A stretch of 35,498 nt of DNA from Gammaproteobacteria bacterium (GTDB lineage: Bacteria > Pseudomonadota > Gammaproteobacteria > UBA6429), in contig QIKU01000082.1 of assembly GCA_003232015.1 (NCBI GenBank), positions 1 to 35,498 of the forward strand, given 5' to 3'. Below the pieces are notes generated by a model, which saw only the letters and a list, made by a program, of their open reading frames with translations, made no database searches and was not told the DNA's origin. The position numbers and the translations under genes are program-made. Of this stretch, positions 8,378-16,475 are shown piece by piece (the stretch's first letter is position 1; every line of letters begins with the position of its first letter).

Positions 8378-9052
8378 ATGCCATCGCTTTCTATTATTAT
8401 CCCAACGCTTAATGAAGCGGCAACAATACATAAAATATTATCGGGATTAACTTCTTTAATTGCTAAAGGGCATGAAGTGATTATTGTTGATGGTGGCAGC
8501 AGCGATCAGACGCTTTCTATTGGCAAGCAATATACCGACAAGGTTTTTAGTACCGCTAAAGGGCGTGCAAAACAAATGAATTTTGGCGCTAAACAGGCAA
8601 GTAATGACATTCTTGTTTTTTTACATGCCGATACACTTTTGCCACCTAATGCTGAACAACTGATTACTCAGGCTTTGGAATATAAATGCTGGGGGCGTTT
8701 TAATATTAAATTAGCAGGTAGGCATGTGTTTTTGCGCTTAATTGAATTTTTTATGAATATACGCTCCTGTTTATCCGGTATTGCTACCGGTGATCAGGCT
8801 ATTTTTGTTTACCGTGAGTCTTTTAACTTAATTTATGGTTTTAAAAACATTCCTTTAATGGAAGATATTGCGTTATCTAAATCTTTAAAGAAAATATCCC
8901 GACCGGCATGTGTCCGTACCCCGGTTATTTCATCAAGTCGGCGATGGGAGACACAAGGTTACATCAAAACAATTTTATTAATGTGGCGATTGCGTTTGCT
9001 GTATTTTTTCGGAGTACCGGCCAGTCAACTGGTAAAACAATATTACAAATAG
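8378..9052 (+). CDS. Family 2 glycosyltransferase of the arsenosugar cluster (TIGR04283-like)
   Basis: This is a 224-residue GT-A type transferase. The N-terminus LSIIIPTLNEAATI and IIVDGGSSDQT are the nucleotide-sugar-binding strands of GT2 enzymes; FLHADTLLPP carries the DxD-equivalent; TGDQAIFVYRES and LMEDIALSK form the acceptor/catalytic region. A hydrophobic C-terminal stretch (ILLMWRLRLLYFFGV) suggests membrane association. This subfamily is found repeatedly next to arsS/arsM and is thought to add or modify the sugar aglycone; the exact reaction is not established as far as I know. It begins 15 nt after arsM without an obvious SD, and the next gene starts 1 nt after its stop. Confidence 0.85.
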   Translation: MPSLSIIIPTLNEAATIHKILSGLTSLIAKGHEVIIVDGGSSDQTLSIGKQYTDKVFSTAKGRAKQMNFGAKQASNDILVFLHADTLLPPNAEQLITQALEYKCWGRFNIKLAGRHVFLRLIEFFMNIRSCLSGIATGDQAIFVYRESFNLIYGFKNIPLMEDIALSKSLKKISRPACVRTPVISSSRRWETQGYIKTILLMWRLRLLYFFGVPASQLVKQYYK

Positions 9053-9053
9053 A

Positions 9054-9695
9054 ATGAACGTTACTTTTTTGGATACAAAGATCCTTGTTTTTACAAAGCC
9101 ACCACTTGCCGGTAAATGTAAATCGCGTTTAGTACCGGTTTTAGGTGAAGAGGGTGCAGCACAATTACAGGCACGTTTACTCCAGAAAATAATAACGGAT
9201 CTGCTGGCCTTTAATCTTTGCTCGTTTGAAATTTGGCAAAGCGAAACGAGCACGTATTTTACAGATCTTTTTCGACAGCAGAAATTGAAGATACCGGTTT
9301 GTACACAGCAAGGAGCTACGTTAGGTGAACGAATGTCCAATGCCATGCAGAAGACACTTCAGGATGTTACTAATGTTATTATTATTGGTTCGGATTGTAT
9401 TTTATACTCTCAAAGTTATATTAAATCAGCAATTGTCAGTTTAAATACGGCACCATTTGTTATCGGGCCCGCGGCCGATGGGGGCTATGTTTTGATTGGT
9501 GCAAGCCAGCATGCTCCGGAAATATTTGAAGATGTGAGTTGGGGAACAAATCGGGTTTTAGAGGAAACACTTTTAAAGATGCAGCGCAGTGGCATCAATT
9601 ACACTATTCTTGATGAGTTATGGGATATTGATGAGCCGATTGATCTGGATAAATTAAAGAAACATGCACCTGAGCTCCTGGATATTAACTTGTAA
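9054..9695 (+). CDS. DUF2064-family glycosyltransferase of the arsenosugar cluster (TIGR04282-like)
   Basis: This is a 213-residue protein with a nucleotidyl/glycosyltransferase-like GT-A fold. The N-terminal KPPLAGKCKSRLVPVLGEE is the conserved phosphate-binding stretch of the DUF2064 family. IIIGSDC and GPAADGGYVLIGAS follow, and near the C-terminus are WGTNRVLEETL and LWDIDEPIDL, all typical of the family. It is the last gene of the arsenosugar cluster and probably works with the preceding GT2 on the ribosyl-arsenical produced by ArsS. The order in which the two transferases act cannot be read from sequence. Confidence 0.85.
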   Translation: MNVTFLDTKILVFTKPPLAGKCKSRLVPVLGEEGAAQLQARLLQKIITDLLAFNLCSFEIWQSETSTYFTDLFRQQKLKIPVCTQQGATLGERMSNAMQKTLQDVTNVIIIGSDCILYSQSYIKSAIVSLNTAPFVIGPAADGGYVLIGASQHAPEIFEDVSWGTNRVLEETLLKMQRSGINYTILDELWDIDEPIDLDKLKKHAPELLDINL

Positions 9696-9699
9696 ATTT

Positions 9700-9758
9700 A
9701 CTATAAATATCAATAACATAACTATAAATTGATTCAATACGTCTTATAAAACTATAAA
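9700..9758 (+). repeat. Three direct copies of ACTATAAA upstream of the ATPase gene
   Basis: ACTATAAA occurs at 9700-9707, 9721-9728 and 9751-9758 (start-to-start spacing 21 and 30 nt, i.e. about two and three helical turns). The surrounding 214 bases between the glycosyltransferase gene and 9910 are very AT-rich and otherwise hold nothing I can name. The copies may be regulator half-sites or chance in AT-rich DNA. Confidence 0.3.
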
Positions 9759-9909
9759 ATATTTTATTTTTCAATTACTTACCGCTGCTTATTGAGATGG
9801 AATAAAATACTTAAAATCCGCAAAAAATCATTAAAATGTTAATTTTTGACCATATATTCAGCCAGGAATTGTGTATCATGTAGTTATACTTATATATAAA
9901 CGCAGTGAA

Positions 9910-11139
9910 ATGTATTTAAACTTTTTTAATTTAAATGAACGGCCTTTTAAGCTGAATTCCGATCACAAGTTTTTATTTAATAGTGAAGGGCATTCGGCAG
10001 CGCTGGCAATGTTCAAAAAATTAATACGCTCTGATACAGAAAACCTTTGTGTATTAACCGGCGAAATCGGTTCTGGAAAAACAACCTTAAGTCAGGCTTT
10101 TATGTCGACGCTGGGGCCGGGGTATCAGGTTGCAAAAATCCATCAAACACAGCTTAGCCCAAATGAATTTTTACAAATGCTTTTGCTTGAATTTGGCATT
10201 AATTTATTTGTTAACAGTCAATCCGAACTGCTCGAAAAATTAACGGAATACCTGCTCGAACAACAACAAGCCAGGAAAAAAGTTGTGCTCATTGTGGATG
10301 AGTCACAAAATCTGAAAACTGATGTTTTGCATTTAGTTGAATCTTTGGCAGAATTAAAGTCGCTTGATGGTAGCCCGTTACTTCAAATAATTTTAATCGG
10401 CCAACCTGAATTTTCAGCAACACTGGAAGCAACAGAATTATCTTCTTTAACGCGTAAAATTAAACTCCGTTACCATCTTGAAGCAATGTTAAAAGAAGAA
10501 ATAAAAAGCTATATCTCACATCGGTTGAAGATAGCAGGTTCAGCACATGAAGTTGAATTTACTGCCGACGTTATTCCATTAATTTACCTTTATACCGGTG
10601 GCCGCGCACGATTGATTAATGTTTTGTTTGATCATGCACTGCTGGCAGCCTATGTTGAAAACAAGAAGAGTATTAATGCAGGTGTTGTTGAGTCAGCCGT
10701 TGAAGAATTACAGTGGGTTCCGTTTGGTATGGAGCCAACAGGTAAGATATTCAAATTTACTGAAACAAAGATCAGTAATGCCTATGAGTTTTTTATTATC
10801 TTAAGCAAAAACGGAAGTTATGTTGATGAATATCTAATCAATAAAAAACGCCTGCATATCGGGCGGCACTCTGATAATGATATTAGAATTAAAAGTGATA
10901 AAATCAGCCGTCAACATGCCATTATTATTTATCATGAGAATGACTTCTTTATTCGTGACATGAACAGCAAGAATGGAACTTATGTTGATCATAAGTGTAT
11001 TGATATGCAACAGCTAACTGATGGCGCAATAATTGAAATGGGTGAATATACTTTGATCTTTAAGGCAAAAAATATTTCAGTTGCAAAAGATAATAATAAC
11101 GAGAACATAAACATTCTTGATATTCCCCGGCAAGCCTAA
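9910..11139 (+). CDS. ExeA-type AAA ATPase fused to a C-terminal FHA domain
   Basis: This is a 409-residue protein. The N-terminus (MYLNFFNLNERPF) is typical of the ExeA/GspA family. Walker A is GEIGSGKTTL (51-60), Walker B VVLIVDESQNL (about 125-135), and sensor-like ILIGQPE lies downstream, with GGRARLINVL as the ExeA C-lid motif. Residues of about 310-390 form a forkhead-associated domain with the phosphothreonine-binding pattern IGRHSDND, SRQHA and NSKNGTYV. ExeA ATPases help insert secretin assemblies through peptidoglycan; FHA domains bind phosphothreonine. The ATG at 9910 is preferred from homology; a GTG at 9871 would add 13 residues and has an AGGA only 3 nt upstream. There is no peptidoglycan-binding domain and no secretin gene nearby, so the partner is unknown. 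Confidence 0.88.
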   Translation: MYLNFFNLNERPFKLNSDHKFLFNSEGHSAALAMFKKLIRSDTENLCVLTGEIGSGKTTLSQAFMSTLGPGYQVAKIHQTQLSPNEFLQMLLLEFGINLFVNSQSELLEKLTEYLLEQQQARKKVVLIVDESQNLKTDVLHLVESLAELKSLDGSPLLQIILIGQPEFSATLEATELSSLTRKIKLRYHLEAMLKEEIKSYISHRLKIAGSAHEVEFTADVIPLIYLYTGGRARLINVLFDHALLAAYVENKKSINAGVVESAVEELQWVPFGMEPTGKIFKFTETKISNAYEFFIILSKNGSYVDEYLINKKRLHIGRHSDNDIRIKSDKISRQHAIIIYHENDFFIRDMNSKNGTYVDHKCIDMQQLTDGAIIEMGEYTLIFKAKNISVAKDNNNENINILDIPRQA

Positions 11140-11157
11140 CTTAATTGTAGTAGCAGT

Positions 11158-11616
11158 ATGATAGTTTTTAATCTTAAGTGTGATTTAGAGCATCATTTTG
11201 AGGGCTGGTTTAAAAATAAAGACGAGTTTGATCGTCAAATAAAACATAAACTGGTTAGTTGCCCACAGTGTGGTAATGAGAATATTCTTAAAACACCGAC
11301 AGCTAGTCGAATTAATACGCTTCCAACCCGCTCCAGAACCAGCGCCCGGCAGAATGAGTCATCGGTCGTTAGTCAGCAAGAAATAAAAATGATTTCTGAC
11401 CAATTCATTGACAAACTGTCGAACTATGTTGAAGAAAATTTCACCGATGTTGGTAAAAATTTCCCTGATGAAGCACGAAAAATTTATTATGGTGAAGTGG
11501 AGCCTAAAAATATCTATGGTCAGGCTACACAGAAAGAAATTAAAAGCCTGAATGAAGAAGGTGTTTCCACTATTGCAGTTCCAATGCTATCTGTTGAGAA
11601 AGACAAACTTAACTAA
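11158..11616 (+). CDS. DUF1178 family protein
   Basis: This is a 152-residue cytosolic protein. It opens MIVFNLKCDLEHHFEGWF and has SCPQCG (C35, C38), so C8, C35 and C38 could contribute to a small zinc-ribbon-like site. The C-terminal half has the conserved DUF1178 elements FPDEARKIYYGE and IYGQATQKEIKSLNEEG. The family is widespread in proteobacteria without a known function. A central linker of about 30 residues (RINTLPTRSRTSARQ) is low in complexity. It starts 18 nt after the ATPase-FHA gene and probably shares its transcript. The last 8 nt overlap the 3' end of batD on the other strand. Confidence 0.88.
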   Translation: MIVFNLKCDLEHHFEGWFKNKDEFDRQIKHKLVSCPQCGNENILKTPTASRINTLPTRSRTSARQNESSVVSQQEIKMISDQFIDKLSNYVEENFTDVGKNFPDEARKIYYGEVEPKNIYGQATQKEIKSLNEEGVSTIAVPMLSVEKDKLN

Positions 11617-13144
11617 GCTGCAGCCTGCTAAAATACACATTTATTTTTCGTGGTTTTTTCTTTAGGCGTATCAATATATCTAAAAGTGATTCTTTTATAG
11701 CTTCAAGTTCATCCGTTTCTGGCTGGTTACCCATAGCGTACAAGTTATTATTTAGGCTATTACATATTTTCTGTAAGTTAGCCGGAGTTATGTATTTGTT
11801 CTGAACTTGAGATAGCCATTGGTTTAAGCTTACATTAACAGGCCATTTCTCTGCCATTGAAAAGTCTTGCAAAGCAAGCCTGATGTCTGAAAAAGTTTCT
11901 GCGCGTTTAAGGCTTGATCTGCACCGTAATCGATGCTTATGTTTTTTTAACCACTGTCCTAAAAAGCAAGCAGTCTTTGATATGAATAGATAAATCCCTG
12001 CGAGCATAAATAATATCAATATAATTTGTAGCAATCCTTGCAGTACGAGTAATGGCTTATGTTTGTAGTTTACTGATTTTAACAATCCTGTCTCTGGATC
12101 AAAATATTGCAGTTGAATATTCTTAATGGGTAACAGGCCATTTGATTTTGGTGTGAATGCTATATCAGATAGTTTTCTCCCGAGAACATTAGTTGTCGTT
12201 TTTGTTTCAAGTTTTGTCGTTATGTGTGAAAAATTTATATCCGCATTATGCGTAATAAGGTATTTTTGTGATAATGATGGTAACCATTTTGCCGGAATGC
12301 CATTACCAACCAGTGAATACTGGATAATCGCGGTCATATCAGGCTGTAGTAGTATTTTGGGTAATTCCAGATAACGCGCACTTAATGATATTTTTCCAAC
12401 GGGGATAGTCGGGTTAACGTAAACAGGCAGTTTCTTGATATTGAGTTTAACTTTTCGGAAGCGAAATTTATAGCGCGGAACCCCATCTTTTATATATTCA
12501 ATTTCAGGTAAAGACAGATTGACTATCTGCTCGTAGAGGAAAAATATATTCCAGCCTATTCTATGCTTATAGAATACCTGGCTGTTTATAAGCATTTTTT
12601 TACTGGACTGAGGTATTAAATAGCTTTTACTGCCTTTGTGCTGTATGTTTTTATTGTTTAATATAATATTTCTGTCTGTTGTGATTATAGTAACAATTAG
12701 GCTGGTTTGTTCTCTTACCCAGGGTTTGGAATTGATATGTTCAAGCTTTACAGAAACAGGCTGACCTGTTTTTGATAGTGGGGAAGTAACGTTAATATTT
12801 ACCGGTTGGGTTTTATATTGTTTGTAATATAACGAAGGGATTCGATTTATCTCTGGTTGCAAGGGTGCTAATTTTATTTTGTACCGTGTATATCGCTTTG
12901 CTGTATCGCTATTTGTTATTGAGTATAAAAAATTATTTTCCAGAGGTTTAAGCAGGCTGGAAATATTAATGTTTTCTTTTGTAAGCGTTTTGACTTCAAT
13001 ATTTAATGATTTCCCGTATACCACTGTCTTTTTTATTACGTTTAGCTCAACCGGGTTTACTTGTTCTGCGGCTTGAATGTTAAATGTTAATAACAGGCAA
13101 GTTACCAGTGTAATCTTGATAATTTGTTGCGTGAAATTCACCAC
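11609..13144 (-). CDS. BatD-like membrane-anchored periplasmic protein
   Basis: This is a 511-residue protein. A signal peptide occupies about 1-25 (ITLVTCLLLTFNIQAAEQ), followed by a beta-rich periplasmic region, a membrane segment at about 368-388 (LQGLLQIILILFMLAGIYLFI), and a basic cytoplasmic tail of about 120 residues. The architecture and place in the cluster are those of BatD ('oxygen tolerance'), although the sequence is divergent and I rely on context. Bat proteins are envelope factors with VWA and MoxR-type partners whose mechanism is unclear. The start overlaps the stop of the preceding BatB/C gene by 7 nt, indicating translational coupling; it is the last gene of the leftward operon. 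Confidence 0.8.
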   Translation of the reverse strand: MVNFTQQIIKITLVTCLLLTFNIQAAEQVNPVELNVIKKTVVYGKSLNIEVKTLTKENINISSLLKPLENNFLYSITNSDTAKRYTRYKIKLAPLQPEINRIPSLYYKQYKTQPVNINVTSPLSKTGQPVSVKLEHINSKPWVREQTSLIVTIITTDRNIILNNKNIQHKGSKSYLIPQSSKKMLINSQVFYKHRIGWNIFFLYEQIVNLSLPEIEYIKDGVPRYKFRFRKVKLNIKKLPVYVNPTIPVGKISLSARYLELPKILLQPDMTAIIQYSLVGNGIPAKWLPSLSQKYLITHNADINFSHITTKLETKTTTNVLGRKLSDIAFTPKSNGLLPIKNIQLQYFDPETGLLKSVNYKHKPLLVLQGLLQIILILFMLAGIYLFISKTACFLGQWLKKHKHRLRCRSSLKRAETFSDIRLALQDFSMAEKWPVNVSLNQWLSQVQNKYITPANLQKICNSLNNNLYAMGNQPETDELEAIKESLLDILIRLKKKPRKINVYFSRLQLS

Positions 13145-15033
13145 GGATTCACGCCAGGCTTAGTAAGTGGTTCTTCTACAGGAGCAGGAAAGCCTTCTTC
13201 TATCTCAAATAATCTCTTCCATAATTTAAAATTATCCATTTTTTCCTGTTGCACAAGTAGTTTAACCATATCCAGTGTTGTGTATTCAAAACCCCATTTT
13301 TTATTTTCGCTTGTTTTATCGATTACAGTGGAGCTGAGCCTCGAATATTTAATGCCTCGGTTTATCAACTGTCTGGTAAGTTCATCATTTAAGGGTAGAT
13401 TATAGAACGTCACTTTTTCGTTGTCGTCATCACCCAGAGTGACTTTCGCTTTGCCTACCTCAACACCTTGTTCTACGTTTGAAAAACGTGTACCCGAACC
13501 TGCTCTGGACGCCCTGTTTTCTTTTTTTCCTTTGCGGAGTTTCAGGGCATGCTTTACTTTTATATCTAATGCAATGGCATATTTTAAATTTATTTTTGCG
13601 TTTTCAAAGCTGGGGTTGTATTTAAGTGTGTCGCGGTATAAATTACTGGCCTGCGGGTAGTCGCCAATAATATAATAGCTATTTGCAAGATTGTATAATG
13701 CCTTTGCACGTTGTGTATTATCTGTTGCTGATAATACGGATTGTATATACAGGCGGATAGCAGTTAAGTAATTTTTTTGTTTGTACAAAGAGTTAGCCTG
13801 ACCAAAAAGAGCGTCAAACCCGCTTGCTTTTTTATACAATGCTTCTGCTTTTATATAATTATTATTAAAGTAAGCTGTATTTGCCTGCTCTAAATTTATT
13901 TTATTTTGTGAGGCTTCATTTGCTTCAGATATAGCCGGTAAAGTAGAAAATACAATAAGCAGCCCAGCTAGCGTCATTGCAGTTGTTATCGTTTGGCCGG
14001 TGGGGGTTAGTCTGGAGCGAAATAGCTTCAGTGCTCTGGTTGTTGATAGTGTGTTTAACAGGTAAAGGAATAGTGCCGGGATTAAAAACCAGTGATATAC
14101 CTGTTTCCAGATAATAATCGTGTTACCTGATAATTTAAGTGGTGACTTGCTTGTTGGCGATGTGGCTAATTTTATATTCTCTGGCTTGATATTGTTTTTA
14201 ATTGTTTGGTAAATCCCCCCATAGTGCTTTGCTATTTTTTTCAGGTTAACTTCATTGAGTTGGCTGATTACTGGCTGATTATTGAAAGATAACCAGCCTC
14301 CTTTTTTCAGGGGGATGGCTTGACCTTCAGGGGTTCCAATACCAAAAACAGTGAGATTAATTTTTTGGTGTGTATCAGAGAGCTGGGATATTTTTTTCTG
14401 ATCAAAGTCACCATCGGTTAGTAAAATAATGGACTTGTTTTTAACGGCTGATTTATTTAATAGCTTTACAGAAAGATTAAGACCTGACTCAAAATTTGAA
14501 CCTTCAACGGGTAAAATATTCGGTTGAATAGATTTAAGAACACTTTTTATCACATCGTTGTCATAAGTTAATGGTATAACAGTATGCGCTTCATTTGCAT
14601 AGACAACCAGGCTGAATAATTTATTTGTTGAACGGTAAAGCAGGCCGTCAATTAATAATTTTGCTTTTGTTATTCTATTGGGGTAGACATCTTCTGCCAA
14701 CATTGACCGGGATATATCTAGAACAATAACTGTTGCAGTGTCATAAATGTTATTGTTTGCAGGTGAGTGCTCCTCAATATTTATTCTTAGCCCGGCCAAT
14801 GCAAGGCAAAACAGGCACCATGAAATTACGACCAGTAATTTTCCATGTAATATCCTCTTTACAGGTGATTCTTTATTGTTCTCTATAACCCAGGGAAGCA
14901 GTGCTTTGTCGCAGTAACGATTGATTGAAATATTATTTTTTAAATATGAAATTGCAAGAATAATAACAGGAATAGCCATTCCAAAAAGAAAAGATGGATG
15001 ACTGAAGTTTAATAATCCAGCAAGATCAGGCAT
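13138..15033 (-). CDS. BatB/BatC-type protein: VWA domain plus TPR repeats
   Basis: This is a 631-residue inner-membrane protein. Membrane segments lie at about 14-30 and 65-82, followed by a VWA domain whose MIDAS is intact: DISRS (D106, S108, S110) and ILLTDGD. Two further membrane segments at about 315-335 and 345-365 follow, then a region of about 110 residues with TPR-type helices (ANTAYFNNNYIKAEALY, GQANSLYKQKNYLTAIRLY, YNLANSYYIIGDYPQASNLY), and a charged tail. In many bacteria BatB (VWA) and BatC (TPR) are separate; here they are one chain. The VWA domain probably binds a partner through a divalent metal and the MoxR ATPase of the operon may remodel that contact. It overlaps both neighbours (8 nt with BatA, 7 nt with BatD). 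Confidence 0.9.
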   Translation of the reverse strand: MPDLAGLLNFSHPSFLFGMAIPVIILAISYLKNNISINRYCDKALLPWVIENNKESPVKRILHGKLLVVISWCLFCLALAGLRINIEEHSPANNNIYDTATVIVLDISRSMLAEDVYPNRITKAKLLIDGLLYRSTNKLFSLVVYANEAHTVIPLTYDNDVIKSVLKSIQPNILPVEGSNFESGLNLSVKLLNKSAVKNKSIILLTDGDFDQKKISQLSDTHQKINLTVFGIGTPEGQAIPLKKGGWLSFNNQPVISQLNEVNLKKIAKHYGGIYQTIKNNIKPENIKLATSPTSKSPLKLSGNTIIIWKQVYHWFLIPALFLYLLNTLSTTRALKLFRSRLTPTGQTITTAMTLAGLLIVFSTLPAISEANEASQNKINLEQANTAYFNNNYIKAEALYKKASGFDALFGQANSLYKQKNYLTAIRLYIQSVLSATDNTQRAKALYNLANSYYIIGDYPQASNLYRDTLKYNPSFENAKINLKYAIALDIKVKHALKLRKGKKENRASRAGSGTRFSNVEQGVEVGKAKVTLGDDDNEKVTFYNLPLNDELTRQLINRGIKYSRLSSTVIDKTSENKKWGFEYTTLDMVKLLVQQEKMDNFKLWKRLFEIEEGFPAPVEEPLTKPGVNPW

Positions 15034-16084
15034 TACTTTGCCTTATAGTGAGTGAGCTAATGATGTAATGAGCCAGGAGTAAAATTAAAAACAAGCCAAG
15101 TGGCCACTGAAACAGAGGTATTTTGATGTATTCTACTTCAGACATTATTTTTGTTTTTTTCGATGCCAGTATTTTTTGAATCACACCAGTGAGCGAAGCC
15201 GTATTTTCAGCCCGGTAAAACTCACCATTTGCTGCCTCTGCAATACTTTTAAGGCGTTCAAAGCTGGCAGGGTGGTAAATAAGAGTTGAATTATTAACGT
15301 CAGAATCCTTGTATGTGCTTGAGCCAATGGCAATAACATAAAGCTTATAGCCTTTTTGCTTTATATATTTTGCAATAGCAATGGGATCAATGTCACGTGG
15401 TGGACGGAGTACACCCGTGATAAGAACGATGCTTGGACTGGATGCGTCTGTGTTTAAATGGGTGTTGTGTAAATAATTAAGTGTATATAATAAAGCTTTT
15501 TGTGGGTTGCTGGTTCGTCCTGTTAAAGTGGCCGTAATTCTGGGTATCATGGCCTTTACCAGCTTGGTATCAGTGGTGAATGGTAAAAGTGTATGTGCTT
15601 CTTCCGAGAAGGTAATAAGGCTAATCCGGTTACCCGCTAATTTATTAGCAAAATTCATAAGCACACTTTTTACCATTGTCAGACGTTCGACTCGTTCGTT
15701 ATCTATAAAATAATCCTTGAGCACCATACTCACTTCGTTATCTACCAAAAAGGCAATATCCCGATTAATTGGTGGATCGGGTATTTTTTGTCCTTGTTGG
15801 TAGGGTTCTGCCAGAGACAGGAATAACAAGCCGAGTAATATAAGATATGCAGTTTTATTAACAGAAAGACCTGGTCGTTGTTTTTTTGATTTTTTCTGAT
15901 TTACTATATGGGTTAATAATGGGTAATAAGGATGATGGTAGGTGTATTTAAAGGTTAACTGCTGTAGTAGGTTGCTGAATTTAATTTTTTTTGCCAGCAG
16001 AAAAATGATAATGAACAGGACAAAAAGATAGAGCCATATAGGTCGAGAAAAAGAAATCGATTCAATGTAGGCTGTGCTATCCAT
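15026..16084 (-). CDS. BatA-like VWA membrane protein with degenerate MIDAS
   Basis: This is a 352-residue protein with TM segments at about 15-31 and 77-92, a VWA domain, and a C-terminal TM at about 325-345 (WPLGLFLILLLAHYIISSL). It has the BatA layout, but the metal-ion-dependent adhesion site is altered. The DxSxS motif reads DNEVS (D115, E117, S119), and the usual LLTDG strand reads LITGV, without the aspartate. Metal-dependent ligand binding may therefore be lost or changed, whereas the neighbouring BatB/C VWA keeps all residues. It starts 4 nt after the DUF4381 gene and its stop overlaps the BatB/C start by 8 nt. The frame is otherwise intact, so decay of the whole gene is unlikely. 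Confidence 0.88.
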   Translation of the reverse strand: MDSTAYIESISFSRPIWLYLFVLFIIIFLLAKKIKFSNLLQQLTFKYTYHHPYYPLLTHIVNQKKSKKQRPGLSVNKTAYLILLGLLFLSLAEPYQQGQKIPDPPINRDIAFLVDNEVSMVLKDYFIDNERVERLTMVKSVLMNFANKLAGNRISLITFSEEAHTLLPFTTDTKLVKAMIPRITATLTGRTSNPQKALLYTLNYLHNTHLNTDASSPSIVLITGVLRPPRDIDPIAIAKYIKQKGYKLYVIAIGSSTYKDSDVNNSTLIYHPASFERLKSIAEAANGEFYRAENTASLTGVIQKILASKKTKIMSEVEYIKIPLFQWPLGLFLILLLAHYIISSLTIRQSNA

Positions 16085-16088
16085 GTTG

Positions 16089-16472
16089 CTAGCGTAACCA
16101 GTCGCGGACAGATTTTAATAATAAATGAATATGCTGTTGCTCTACAGGATTGCCAGTATAACATGCCTTGAGTAATTGCTGTCTATAATGACTGCTTGCT
16201 TCTTTATTTATGTGCAGTACTTTTTCGACATAGTCTGTGTTTTTTTCCAGTTTAAATAAAGCCAGTATTTTTCTTGCTGTTTCTTTAGTATTATTCTCAA
16301 TCTTGTAATTTATATACCAAAGTTTAAAGCGAAGGTTAAAGTGTCGAATAACAAAAAACGTGATGATGAGTGCGGCTATTGTAATCAGTAAATATGGCCA
16401 TGCAGGGCTTGTTGTTATAATATTTTCTGGCTCTGCTATATCCATCCATTTGTAATTATTCAGATTATTCAT
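16089..16472 (-). CDS. DUF4381-like membrane protein
   Basis: This is a 127-residue protein with one membrane segment at about 26-43 (PYLLITIAALIITFFVI) and a cytoplasmic helical domain ending VRDWLR. Size, single TM and position between the DUF58 and BatA genes match the DUF4381 proteins of proteobacterial MoxR/Bat operons; primary sequence is weakly conserved. Gaps to both neighbours are 3-4 nt. The function is unknown; it is probably part of the same membrane complex. Confidence 0.75.
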   Translation of the reverse strand: MNNLNNYKWMDIAEPENIITTSPAWPYLLITIAALIITFFVIRHFNLRFKLWYINYKIENNTKETARKILALFKLEKNTDYVEKVLHINKEASSHYRQQLLKACYTGNPVEQQHIHLLLKSVRDWLR

Positions 16473-16475
16473 TTG

